64,000 nucleotides of DNA from Dipteris shenzhenensis (Eukaryota; Polypodiophyta; Polypodiopsida; Gleicheniales), in NCBI GenBank assembly GCA_047967505.1, contig CM106539.1; one strand, written 5' to 3'. Positions within the stretch are counted from its first letter, which is position 1. Each line of letters begins with the position of its first letter. The position numbers were made by a program, and so were the translations under genes. The notes below the pieces were generated by a model. The model made no database searches. It was not told the origin of the DNA and worked only from the letters and a program-made list of their open reading frames with translations. This document shows, one piece after another, positions 30,526-42,215 of the stretch.

Positions 30526-33500
30526 GTCCCGGAAGACGCAATAATCGAGGGAATTTTCGAGGCAGAGGAAATCATCGTGGTGGATATTCTAGTCATAGTT
30601 ATTTTGCAAATGAACATGGAAATATGTTTCTTGCAAGCGAGAAATTGCATCAGACTGATACAGTGTACCTAAACACTGATTTCAATCCCAAAGAGGATTT
30701 TAGCTATCAAGTGGACCAAGTGGAACAGGATCCTTGGTACATCGACAGTGGTACATCATCTCACATGACAAATCGTCAAGAATGGTTCACAAAAATGAAG
30801 CCATAAGAAGGACATAAAAATGTCATCTACATAGCAGACAATACACCGAATCCAGTTCAAGGGACAGGTGTTATTCCTATGAACAATTTCACTGGTACGA
30901 AAGGATTAGTGAAAGATGTACTCTATGTTCCGAAGCTCAACAAGAACCTTTTGTCAATAGGTCAAATGACGGAACACAATTACAAAGTCATCTTCGACAG
31001 TGATGAATGCACTATCAGAGATAAATCATAAAGATGTCAGCTAGTAGCAAAAGGTGTCGAGAAAGGACGCTTATATAGAATGCTAGCTACAGTACCAGAT
31101 AAGCATGCCATGTCAGCTCAAATGCAACAGATGCCACTATCTGCAAAATGGCACAAGAGATATGGTCATGTCAACTTCAAGTACTTGTTAGATCTCAAGA
31201 ATCAGAATATGGCAATTGGGATTCCAAAGCTACAGTTTCTTGGAAAAGTTTGTAAAGCATGCTGCTTCGGCAAACAAAAGCGAACCAACTTTGTCAGAAG
31301 TACCTCTCATGCACGAGGTATTCTTGATTTGATACATACAGATGTATGGGGTTATGCCCAGACCCACAGCATCAATGGTTCACTTTACTACTTGACTTTC
31401 ATCGATGACCACAGCAGATATTATTGGCTCTACTTTTTGAAAGAGAAATCTGAAGTGTTTTCTAGATTTCAAGAATTCAAAGCCATGGTAGAAAACTAGA
31501 TAGGCAGAAAGATCAAGGTCATGAGATCAGATAGAGGAGGTGAATACGTCTTCAGCATTCATGAACTTTTGCAAAAATCATGGCATTTGAAGACAATTCA
31601 CATGTGCAGATACTCCTCAGCAGAATGCAAGAGCTGAAAGGAAGAATGGGACTTTAGTAGACCGTGCTAGAGCAATGCTTAGTGAAAAGCATCTTCCGAA
31701 TGAGTATTGGGTAGAAGTAATAGCTACAGCAAACTACTTGCTTAATCGGCTTCCTACCGAACTGATACAAGATATGAGTCCTTATGAAGCATTCACTGGA
31801 CACAAGCCACACATTGGGCATCTCCACATATTTGGTTGCATAGCATATGTCCACATACATGATGATCATCGCAGAAAATTGGATGCAAAGTCACGCAAAT
31901 GCATCATGGTTGGCTATACTGAAGAAAGCAAAGCATACAAATTGTATGATCCCATCAACCGCAAGGTCATTATCTCCAGAGATGTAATCTTTGATGAGGA
32001 ATCAGAATAGAAAACCTTACCTACACAGGAGATAGAAGCATCGACTTCACAGTCATCTACAGAATAGGTTGATGAAGAAGAGCAAGAATTGCCAGCAACA
32101 CCCCAACCAGAGCCACAGCAGCTCAGACGGTCTACTAGGGAAAGCATACCTCCAGCCAGATTGACATATGCTCAGAAAGGTAAAGCAATTCAGGTGGAAA
32201 CCACCAACTATGCTCTTATGACTACCATCATGGCTACAGAAGAGCCAGTGTACTTCGAAGACGCAGTAGACAAGCCAGAATGGCAAACTGCTATGAACGA
32301 AGAAATGGATGCTTTGTATAAGAATAATACTTGGGAATTATGCGACCTTCCAGCAGGAAAGAAGGCCATAGCAAACAAATGAGTATACAAAGTGAAGTAC
32401 AATCCAGATGGTAATATTCAAAGATACAAGGCCAGATTAGTTGCAAAAGGATTTGCATAACAATATGGTCAAGACTATGATGAGACTTATGCTCCAATAG
32501 CAAAGATGGATTCCATACGGTTCTTGATATCACTAGCGACACTCAGCAAATGGAATGTGTATCAGCTCATTGTCAAGAATGCATTTCTCAATGGTTATCT
32601 AGACGAGGAAGTCTACATGCAACAACCAGCAGGTTATGTTGAACCAGGAAAGGAGAATAAGGTTTGCCATCTCAAGAAAAGTCTCTACGGCTTAAAACAA
32701 GCACCCAGAAGTTGGTACAGCAGAATCGACAAGTATTTTGTTGTTTTGGGATACATGAAGTCCAATGCAGATCATACTCTCTACTACAAATTTTAAGGGG
32801 AAGACATTACTATTGCACTTTTGTACATAGATGATCTGATTATTACAGGAAGCAAGAATAGCTTCATCAGAAAACTGAAACAAGACTTATCTGCAGAGTT
32901 CGACATGAAAGATCTTGGACTTATGCACTATTCTCTTGGAATTTAGTTCTTGAGAGATTCAGATAGCACATTCATGAGTCAGCTTAAGTATGTTGACAGT
33001 CTCCTGAAGAAGTTTCATATGGCAGATTGCAAGATTGCAGCCACTCCCATGGAACAAAGTTTGAAACTTACTAAAGAATGAGAAAAGCCTACAGTCAATG
33101 ACAGATACTATAGGCAGCTCATTGGATCTCTTATATATCTGACAATTACACGGCCAGATATTTGTTATGCAGTAAGCTCACTAGCACAGTTTATGGCAAA
33201 TCCAAAATAGTCTCACTGGAATGCAACCAAAAGAGTCTTGAGATACATAAGAGGTACAAGACAGTTTGGGATAGAATACAGAGGAAGTCATCCACGGTTA
33301 CATGGATACTGTGATAGTGACTATGCTGGAGATCATGAGACCAGGAGATCGATACAGGGATATGTATTTTTCCTTGGTCAAGGTGCTATATCATGGTTGT
33401 CAAACAAACAGCCAACTGTTTCTTTGTCTTCGGCTGAAGCAGTATATAGAGCACTCACTACAGGCGCATGTGAGGCTATATGGCTCAGAAGACTATTGTC

Positions 33501-33770
33501 AGAAACAGATTACTTTGATGAGTCAAAGCCAACAACAATATACTGTGATAATCAATCGGCTCAAGCATTGGCCAAAAATCCAGTATATCACTCCAAGACA
33601 AAGCACATTGATGTCAGAGAGCACTTCATCAGAGAAAGAGTTTTACTTGGTGACATCACACTACAGCATTGTGATAGCAAAGAAAATGTTGCAGACATCT
33701 TTACCAAACCACTCGATAAAGAGCTATTTAAGAAACACCGACTAGCTCTTGGTTTGACATAGAGAAAGGA
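30526..33770 (+). pseudogene. Ty1/copia pol, nearly complete, multiple stops
   Basis: Order gag tail, protease, integrase, RT, RNase H. The gag tail is Gly/Arg/Asn-rich (NRGNFRGRGNHRGGY). Protease: WYIDSGTSSHMT (30736). GAG-pre-integrase and zinc head: WHKRYGHVNFKYLLDL and CKACCFGKQKR. Integrase: LIHTDVWG, MRSDRGGEYV and NARAERKNGTL (after a frame break near 31590), then FTGHKPHIGHLHIFGCIAYV. RT: YKARLVAKGFA, then YQLIVKNAFLNGYLDEEVYM with Ile where the first catalytic Asp is normally found, SLYGLKQAPRSWY, and an intact LLYIDDLIITGS. RNase H (33238-33762) is open and keeps YCDSDYAGD, LSSAEAVYRAL, YCDNQSAQAL and HIDVREHFIRE. About ten in-frame stops, mostly TAG, plus the RT change make it dead. 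Same family as 1793-2145. The gag body and 5' LTR are missing. Confidence 0.93.
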
Positions 33771-33849
33771 CATTCCCATTAAAGGGGTGTGATGGAATGT
33801 AATGCTCAATCCTTCTTCGATTCCCCAGAATCATCATCTTGAGGGAAGG

Positions 33850-34110
33850 TGTTGAGAGTTCACGCTCAACATCATGTGATCATGTGTGCATAGCACCATC
33901 ACGTGATTATATGTGCATAGCACTAACCTTATAGGGTGCTATAAAGGAAAGGGTTAGATCCCCTAACCCTAACCCTAAATGGGTTTGTATATATTCTATT
34001 TTTTCAACTAAATCTAGTGTATAGTTAGTCATTTGTGGTGTGCTCTCTAGCTGTGCCCTCTCTTCTCATCTCCACTCTTCTCCTCTCCCCTCTTCATATT
34101 TTGTCATAGG
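33850..34110 (+). repeat. copia 3' LTR (start certain, end approximate)
   Basis: Starts TGTTGAGAGTTCAC right after the purine tract ttgagggaagg, as in other plant copia elements. A GCTATAAAGG box lies at 33938-33947. Just after it are three CCCTAA(A) units (33961-33979). The 3' end could not be placed, and there is no 5' copy to compare. Confidence 0.7.
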
Positions 34111-34275
34111 AGTCTAGAGTACAAGAGACAAATGGCAGGCTCAAAACAGTCGCAATAGTTTTGAGCGCCCTATACACTCCATCTAGATTCAAGAGAATGT
34201 GCCTCATGACTCTAGAGTAGTAGAGACAAATGGCAAGCTTGAAAAAAGCGCCCTATACACTCCATCTAGTTTCAA
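34110..34275 (+). repeat. imperfect tandem duplication, about 98 bp
   Basis: Two units share tctagagta.nagagacaaatggca and gcgccctatacactccatct (units from about 34112 and 34210). Non-coding. Confidence 0.75.
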
Positions 34276-36990
34276 CAAGCACTTTTGGAAGAGCATTTTG
34301 ACCCAATTCAAGTAGTGTTGGCTTATGAGTAGGCCACATCTGCATTCAACTTGATAGTTTTGCATGTAGTAGATAAATAGATAGATTCCTTTGAAGCCGA
34401 GCGAGGTGAAGTTACTTAGTACCTTATCAGTATGTGGCCTTTGATAATGGAGAAACTATCCTCCTATTTTGCACAGCTATTGATGGTGGAGCAATGACGC
34501 GGCACTACTTCAATAAAATCCAATACCTAATGTGTGCATATATTGACTTTGTGTTGACCACCCTAACAAAAGTGGATAAATCCATCGAGTAATGTAGTTT
34601 ATAGATAGAGTACTTCTAGGGCATGATGCTCCTGAGCTCAAGCAAGTGGTAAGAGATTGGATTTGATGCTTAGCAGACGCACCTAAATGTTGCACCAATG
34701 GATTTCGAAGGTATCTATCTATGGCCTTAAGAGCCCTTAATAGACAATGTGAGAGAGAATGGTAGATTCTAGGGATTTCCTCATGGGGACCATAGCAACA
34801 ACCAGTAGTAGCTGATATAACCATTCAACATGGGTATGCACAACATCCTCCACATACCGAGCCAAACTTGATGGACAGGCCATGCTTATTAGCATAGTAG
34901 AGGCTTTAAAGAGAAGATCTAGTGAAGAGGAAAACCACTAGCTAAGGTTCAACAATAGCAACAGTAACAACAATAGCACCATTAGGAGTAGCAAGATCCA
35001 CCTCGCAAGAGACATCGACACACCTCCAGCCGATGATGATCCACAAACATTTGAGCAAAGGCAAGATCCACCTCGCAAGAGACATCGACACACCTCTAGC
35101 CGATGATGTTCCACGAGTGGTGTGTTCCACGAGTGGTCCTCCTACATTTGAGTAGAGGCTAGAGTATGTGCACGACAAGCTATGAGGACATAGGTCAAGC
35201 TAACAATTGCATGTTATTAGATAGACAACAATCACTGGTATGTAAAGCATTACTCTATACATTGAAGAAGTTAGTTTGCAAAGAAAACTTAGAGACTCAC
35301 CTCATCTTCTTGGGACCAATCAGATTGCATTGCCACAAAACTCTAGTTTATTGAATAAGGCATGGGTATTGTGTTGGGGTGGGCGGGTGGGTCGGTGTAG
35401 AGAGACAGAGTGAGAGATACATACCTTTTCTAGTGGATGAACAACCACAAGATGCTCTAAGATTACAAAAGCGCTCGAGAGACTACCAAAAACGACATTA
35501 AACCAAATGCAATAACCAACAAAAATGTTGCAATGGTAAGCATCCATGAGCAGGTGTCTTTGCTACCATCAGAGTTGAGGGAATCATCTCCACTATAGTA
35601 TGTAATCCTTGGTGTGTCCATGGAGAGAGGTGTCCACATCCCAATGGGACACAAGGGTGTGGCCACTCCACTTAATCTTGACTCACATGTGCTAGAGAGA
35701 CCACATCATCCCCTGGACTACAAGTACCCTCCCCACAAGTCCCCATTGTCATGTGGACCTCTATGTGACTACATTATGGACAAATTGATGGTGATTCACT
35801 ATGAGGAATCTCACTTTAGTGGCTGTAAGCTACTAATTAAAAAAGACTCAAGAGACTGTGAATGGGACTAGGACACTTGCCTTTTGGAATCCTGTGTCAC
35901 AATTAGCTCTATTGAAAGCTGAGACATCATCGCAACTACCAGTGAAAGGCCCATTTGTGATCATTAAGATGGCATCAAATTGGATTTAGAACCACTAAGA
36001 AATGATTGATGTTGGGGGATGACATATGTGCACATGCAAAAAAATGCAAGATCCTATATTAGCTTGTGCAAGGTGATGTGCAAAAATAAATAAGAAAAGA
36101 GATGCATATGGCAAACTTGAGAGGACACTTACCAGCGAGAAAAAGGGAGTAAATATGTTGATAAAAGATGAGACTTTAGGGTACCTACAAAATAGAGGCA
36201 CCATGTGTTCGACTTACGAATCAAAAAACAAGGAAAGCAAAGGAGGACCATATCAAGACAAAGGAAAGACAAAAGCAAGCAAAAGAAAGAGGTAGGCTCT
36301 CTTCCTTCTTCATGTTCTTTTCTTGCTTCCTTCCATCTATACTCCCCTAAACCTATATTATATTGTAGGTTGTATTATGAAAATTTTATCTTGTTTGGAA
36401 AGAAAAGATTTGTGGAGTTGGAGATCAAGGGGCTAGAAGAAATTGGGTACGGCCTGCCCTGAAAAATATGCATTCACCCTTTCGGAGGAAACAATATGAA
36501 ACATCACAAATCTTGGAAATTGAGACATACCAACATGAAATAGAACTCAAAAGAAAGTAGACAAACCTTAGAAATAAAGTTAAGAAGGTGAAATACTTAC
36601 TTGGAAGGAAAATAGTGAAGGGAGACAATTAAAAACTTAGAAAATCTACTTGAGGCACAAAGGCTTTGAAATGCCAAAGCTCATCAAAGAAAGATTTGTA
36701 CAATCTCTTTCACAACTTCAAGTTCCAATGGTGAAGGAGAGGGGAGAAGGTAGTGTCAAGGAGGGAAGGGGTTTTAGGGTTAAAGGGAGCACAATTGCTT
36801 AGGATAGAAGGAAAGAACTAGTCATGTCACCTCTAGGGTCCCAATTCTTTATGTAGGAGCATATGTATATCCCTTGTATTTTTGTTGAAAAATGACTGGA
36901 TATACTTAAAAAAAATTGAATGTTAAACTTCAATATATCTATCAATTACTTTCATTTTCTAACAAAAGTACTGACAAATATAGGGTGCTT
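34276..36990. other. long stretch without an assignable gene
   Basis: Several 60-100 codon ORFs on both strands lack recognisable domains. A plus-strand decayed frame near 34480-34560 (GAMTRHYFNKIQYLM) looks protein-like but cannot be named. Otherwise AT-moderate degraded sequence. Confidence 0.35.
34991..35115 (+). repeat. 70-bp tandem duplication
   Basis: gcaagatccacctcgcaaga starts at 34991 and again at 35061, with near identity over about 50 bp. A short ccacgagtggt doublet follows. Confidence 0.85.
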
Positions 36991-37359
36991 GTTGCGAGCT
37001 AAAGGGAGGTGAATTTGGGTTCCTTGCTCAAACTAGTTTCAAGGGGAAAACCATCTATATTTGCACAATAAATGGCTAATATCACCTATGAGCCTTTAAG
37101 GAATATCACATTTTGGTCTTTCAATGTGACATCATACATCTTATTGTGCACACAATGATGTGGTCTTAAGTAAAAAAGCCCTCTATAGAAGGAAAAAAGA
37201 ACCACATTAGCCAAATACCAAGGCGATACATGCTTGGTATTAGTCTTGAAAAGCTAGTGTTTTGAGGAATACCAAGCCTAGTGGAAAACTTTTGGGTGGG
37301 AAGCTTGTCTATGTGGAAAGCCCTGATGGGCTGACTCAAGTGGCACATCATCAGCCATA
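36991..37359. other. gene-less AT-rich stretch
   Basis: No ORF or structured repeat recognised. Confidence 0.4.
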
Positions 37360-37970
37360 ATTTGCCACATCATTAACAAGCAACCTTGATGACACTTCAC
37401 CTTGCACTGTGGCAACATTGACCACATATTGACCTTGCTTACATAGTCTACTTGTGTTCCACCTTCCCTTGCCACCTCATTTTCCACCTTATAGATTAGG
37501 ACACCTCAAAAGGTACATGGGGTACATGTCATATGTCACCTCAACTATGAGGGTACATCATGCCATATCACCTTGCCAACTAATTCTGGCACATCTTGTA
37601 TGTTGATAGATCATCAAGAAGATGTCATTAAGGTGTTTCCTACCACAACATTCCATCAAGATGCTTCCTACCACATCATCTCATCAAGGATATGTCATCA
37701 AGGTGCTTCCTGCCACATCATCCCATGCAAGACCCTATTTGCCACCTCGTATTACCAGCTCAATACATAGTGACACATCATTACCTCATGGTGCCACATC
37801 ATTCTATGGAAAGCCCTACTTGCCACATCAACTTTCACATGTCTATGCCATGTGATGTACCACACCATGAGGGCATGATGACACATCATCACCACCCAGT
37901 AGGTCATGCATGCACACATGAAAGTCAAAGGCATCCTTATATGCCACATCATCCTTTGCAAGCTACGCTA
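37360..37970 (+). repeat. field of dispersed CCACATCAT / GATGTGG motifs
   Basis: Short motifs such as tgccacatcatc, caaggtgcttcctgccac and ggtgccacatcatt recur about every 20-50 bp in variable order. The longest near-repeat is tcaaggtgcttcct(g/a)ccacatcatc. It resembles an eroded satellite or LTR U3 rather than a regular tandem array. Confidence 0.5.
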
Positions 37971-39531
37971 ATAAGAAAATTGACTAGATATATCCCCCAA
38001 AACAAGATATGTATCTAATCATTTGGCCTAATTAATCATTTGATTCAACCATATAGTATAGTTATATAGCTTGATTAAATCACCTCAAGTCATAAGAACC
38101 ACCCAATATACTCAAATTTAAGCCAAATAATTATTTTACTTAAGCATTAGGATGGCTATATTTCATTGCCTAATTAAAATTACCTCAAACTATAAGAAGC
38201 ATTCAATTAGCCAAAGTAATAAAACCAAGTAAGTATTAGGTTTAATCATATAGTATAGGTCTTCATTAAAATCAAGAACCACTCAATTTAGTCAAGTTAT
38301 AAGATTCACTAAATTTAATCAAATCTAAGGGAGAGGGGAGTAAACACTCAAGTCTCCTAGAAAAGGGCACATTTGAACCCTAGTCCTTATTGCCTCTCCA
38401 TCATCTAGATACAACCTCCTTGCAGCTTCATAGAGAATCGGTTCTCAAGGCCATAAAAGCAAGAAAGCTAATCAGAATAGGAAACCCAACTCTTGAGCAA
38501 CAGCAAAAGGAGATTCCATGAGAGAAGAGAGAGTGGAGAGCACAATCTTGTGGAAATACCGATGATGCCAATCCTCCTATAGGGCTTCTCATGTCCTATT
38601 ACTCCTCCTCCTCCTCTTCCTCCTACTTTAGGAGGCTCCCCATGATTCTCCCCCTCCCCTTCCCCCTTTTGCTATTTTGGAGGCCTCTACTATTATTGGA
38701 AAGAATGGATGAAGATATAACTTACATAAGTCGAGCATACATCATCATGTCCACATGACATATCATTTTTTCTTTCATGATCACACCTCCATTGCATTGC
38801 TCCTTACCATGCTAATGTAGTTGCTATTAGTAGGGCCCACATGTACATATCATGTGCATACATCTCTTAGTAGTTGACACCGCATGGTAGGTCATGTGGA
38901 GTACTACATCTCGCATCTCTTGATAGTGTTTTCCACTCTTCTACCTCTCTCAAGAAGAAGAACACTCCAGATTGGCACTTTTTTTATTTCTTCTCGATGC
39001 ACACATGATATTAAGATTCACTAACATAACTAGCCACTGATTCAGTGGAATATTGCTTCTCTTGATCTTGCATAAACTGTGTCTCATGTGCACAAAAGTT
39101 GATTCTCATATTGAATATTGATTGAAAGAATCTCGATATTGTCTTGTAAGTTGTCAACTATAAACCTTCTTTTCTGCACTTTATTAATGGAAAACCTACA
39201 GTCTCTAAACTCACACACAGAGTATTTTGACTCTCTTTCTCTCTATTTTTCTTTTCCTTTCTCTATTTCTCATTGACTTCAATGACACTCTCATAGAGAG
39301 AGATAGTCCTAACTTTTCCTCACTCTCGTAGAGACTTACTCTTTAAGTTTCCTTTCACTCTTTTAGAAATCCTTAGAATAGTCCATCACTGAACGCACAA
39401 ACACTCACGAAAGACACATGAACCTCAAGAATCCATAAAATGAGCTCTAGGGCTTAGGATGACAAATTTTAAGAATTGAAATGGAGAGGAGATGCCTCAA
39501 TCAAACTCACAAACGTGAGAAGAGCACCATA
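37971..39531. other. gene-less AT-rich stretch
   Basis: 38035-38330 holds about three very degenerate units around taattaaa.tcacctcaa..ataagaa. A pyrimidine-rich stretch lies near 38600-38680. No gene seen. Confidence 0.4.
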
Positions 39532-39544
39532 CGCTCTAATACCA
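39532..39544 (-). other. primer binding site
   Basis: Minus-strand TGGTATTAGAGCG differs from the initiator tRNA-Met primer consensus at one base. It follows a short LTR at 39545-39702 in the same orientation. Confidence 0.65.
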
Positions 39545-39702
39545 TCGTAGAACAAGGGATTCCACACCACAAAATACGTAGGTGTGTACTGGATTGTAAA
39601 ATGAAGGAAAATTGAGTCTATATATACATGATTGAGGACTGCTCCCTTTAGTCCACATCCTTGGGACATACTATGAAATTCTATTTAAAAAATCTTCTAA
39701 CA
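39545..39702 (-). repeat. short LTR (about 158 bp)
   Basis: On the minus strand it begins TGTTAGAAGATTTT (39702), carries a GTATATATAG TATA box (near 39633) and ends just before a primer site. The terminal dinucleotide is GA rather than CA, likely a mutation. Small size suggests a short-LTR copia or TRIM-type element. The internal region (below 39532) is non-coding as far as visible. Confidence 0.6.
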
Positions 39703-40259
39703 ATTATGGTATGAAATAAGATAGATTGTTAGATCTCATCTTCTAAGGATACACCAATATAGATTGGGTTGATAGTGTGGATGAGAAAAGATGCACAAGT
39801 GGATTTTCATTCAATCTTGGTTTACCAACCTAGTATTGCAAAGCAAGAAAAAACCACACCATGGCTTTATCATCCATAAAAAGCACAACATAAGGATCTA
39901 CAAAAGCTCATAGTACAATTTAGAGGGCTTCTCCTAAAGAATGAGATTCTATCAAAAGATCTAGCTATATTTTCTTTAAAGAATCTAAGCAAAACCACAA
40001 CTAGCAAAGAACCAAGTGTTTGATCATTTCATTATAGAAGAAGTTCTTAGTCGTAAGGTAGATCTTGTTCTATTTTGACACAAGAATAAGTTGCAAATAG
40101 CTTCACCAAACCAGATCCCCTAGAAAAATTCAATTATTGTTTAAAATGTCTCAAATTCAAATACTCACAAAATTTCATGCGACTTTCTCGGATTTGGTTA
40201 CGTGCAAGATTTTGTGGTTACTCACAAGTACATCCATAGAAGAATCATAGCATCAACAC
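39703..40259. other. gene-less stretch
   Basis: AT-rich, no gene. It contains the first copy of the ctcaaattcaaatactc motif (about 40150). Confidence 0.4.
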
Positions 40260-40524
40260 TTTCAATTTACAATCCATGGGAAGGTGGCCTACCAGCTTCC
40301 CAAAGTACCCTCTCTAGTGGCAGACCATTGGAAGGAGAGGGATAGAGTGTGAGACAAGTGAGTGCACAAGAGAGAAGAGAGACAATTTCAATAATTGTAC
40401 TTCGAATGAAGATAAGGTAGAGATATTTATACAAGAGTGTGATAAGGGTTGTTTTCATTCTAATGCCCTTGAGACATGTTCACATGGACACTGGCACACA
40501 AAGTGGAGCTTACATGCTTTAACA
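40260..40524 (-). repeat. LTR-C copy 1 (minus strand)
   Basis: Starts TGTTAAAGCATGTAAGCTCC at 40524 on the minus strand, preceded by a purine tract (AAGAGGGGA), with a GTATAAATA box near 40430. It matches the plus-strand copy at 40804. The lower-coordinate end is approximate. Confidence 0.55.
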
Positions 40525-40631
40525 TCCCCTCTTAAATTGCACTAGATAAATAGTAGGTGCTTTATAAGACATTATTTTACTTTAGAAAGGAAGATGAAAA
40601 GAAAAGTAATTAAAATGCCTCAAATTCAAAT

Positions 40632-40653
40632 ACTCGCAAAATTTTATGCGAGT
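40632..40653 (+). repeat. 7-bp-arm hairpin ACTCGCA...TGCGAGT
   Basis: A perfect 7-bp inverted repeat around an 8-base AT loop. Diverged forms occur at about 40159-40180 and 41164-41185, each within a similar 80-90-bp context (caaattcaaa.actc ... gcaagattttgtg). Confidence 0.75.
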
Positions 40654-40803
40654 CTAAGATTTGGTTACTTGCAAGATTTTGTGAGTTTTCGAGAGACCTC
40701 TGATGAGAGATTTCCAAAACAAAGGCTCATTGAGAATGAACTAAAAATGAGGAATTAGCTTAAGGATGCATTTTCAAGCATTTTAACTATTGACGGAGTT
40801 GGA

Positions 40804-41045
40804 TGTTAACGCATGTAAATTGCACCTTGTGTGCTAGTGTCCCATGTGAACTAAATGTCTTAACTAGAATATATGGACTAAAGGTAGAAAATCCACACTC
40901 TTATATAAATAACCCTGCCTTATCTTTACAGTTAGCCAACCTATCTCTCCTCTCTTGTGCACTCGCCTCTCACATTGTACCCTTGTTCTTCCACATGAGC
41001 TACCGGCTGAGAGTCGACGTACTTAATTTCCTACTAGTTTTGCTC
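40804..41045 (+). repeat. LTR-C copy 2 (plus strand)
   Basis: TGTTAACGCATGTAAATTGC with a TTATATAAAT box at 40901-40910. It is similar to copy 1 over about 230 bp in inverted orientation. No primer site follows, so it is probably a solo or truncated LTR. Confidence 0.55.
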
Positions 41046-41939
41046 TAAATGAGGATTGCTTGACATATTTGATGTGAGGTTACAGCATCTTCATCAATGG
41101 AGGCATCCTTGGCCAATGTAGATCCAGTCCTATCTCTAAGATTCACTAGTCCCAAATTCAAACACTCGTGAAACCTTATGCGAGTTTCTCACTTGCCGTA
41201 AGATTTTGTGGAGAGTTTTCCTACTAGGGCTTGCTAAGAACAAACTAAAAATGAGAGTTCAACTCAAAGGTTCACTGTTCATGCATTTAAACTATGGATA
41301 AAGTCAGAGGGAGGCAAAGGATTGGCAATGTGGTCACCTTAGACAATCCATGCTTTCGAAAACCGTGGAAGAGAAGGAAAAGCAAATATTTAGACCTTTT
41401 TAGCACAAAGGCTACGGAGACTGATTGGGATGGATGGTGATGCAAGGATGAGAGCTTGAGAGGCAAATTAGTTTGTAGGAGCTCTATAAACTCAAAAACT
41501 TGTTAGTTTTGAATAAAATATTCACAAGTCCCCCACGTTTAGGGCTAGTGCAATATGAAACGATATATGTAGATTTTGATACCCATATGAGTTCATGGAA
41601 GTCTGTATGATACTTGCACAAACTCACGCAAGTTTCTTTATGAGGTTAGGGGAGGTTGAATTTGTAGGCTAGGAACATAGAGGTATGTTTTTCATCAAGG
41701 ATCTAAGCATCCCTTACATTCTCACAAGAGTGACAATTCATTTAGTGGTCATCTTCATTCGGTCTTTGTTCTTCAGTGTTGATAATCACTAAGAAAGTTT
41801 ACAAGTTTTGTAAATCTATCATACCTTTTATAGAATGCAATATAAAGTATAGCTTTCAAGTAGACAAAGTTCATTTGGATCACCTACTTTCAAAAACTAG
41901 GGCAATTGCTATTACCTAGTTAAGTATATGAAAATTTAA
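41046..41939. other. gene-less stretch
   Basis: Contains a third copy of the caaattcaaacactcg block (41150) and an acttgcacaaactcacgcaagt inverted repeat (about 41611-41632). No ORF. Confidence 0.4.
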
Positions 41940-42215
41940 TTGAACTTTCTCAATCCAAGCAAAGGTGCTCCCTTTCCCTTACAACCTTAGCATAATCCTT
42001 GATAAACCTCTTGTAGAAATGTGAGAGACCAATGAATGTTTGCAACTCTTCTAGGGGTAGTTGAAGTAGGTGGCAAGATGATATGCCCTAGATAATTTAC
42101 TTCTTAACAAAAGAAGTCATACTTAGACTTCTTGGCATCATACAATTTATGTTGGAGCTCTTCCAAGGTGGGCGACTCTAGAATATCTTCTTACTTACTT
42201 TGGATCCATAAGTAT
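41940..42215 (-). pseudogene. Ty3/gypsy RT/RNase H junction fragment (gypsy-7)
   Basis: The minus strand reads SPTLEELQHKLYDAKKSKYDFF and, after a stop, EVNYLGHI (RT end). LEELQTFIGLSHFYKRFIKDYAKVV follows in another frame, matching the block between RT and RNase H in gypsy elements. Short, broken and isolated. Confidence 0.65.

Noticed and set aside
33961-33979. Chromosome end or interstitial telomere array
   Set aside because: Only about three units, located inside an LTR.
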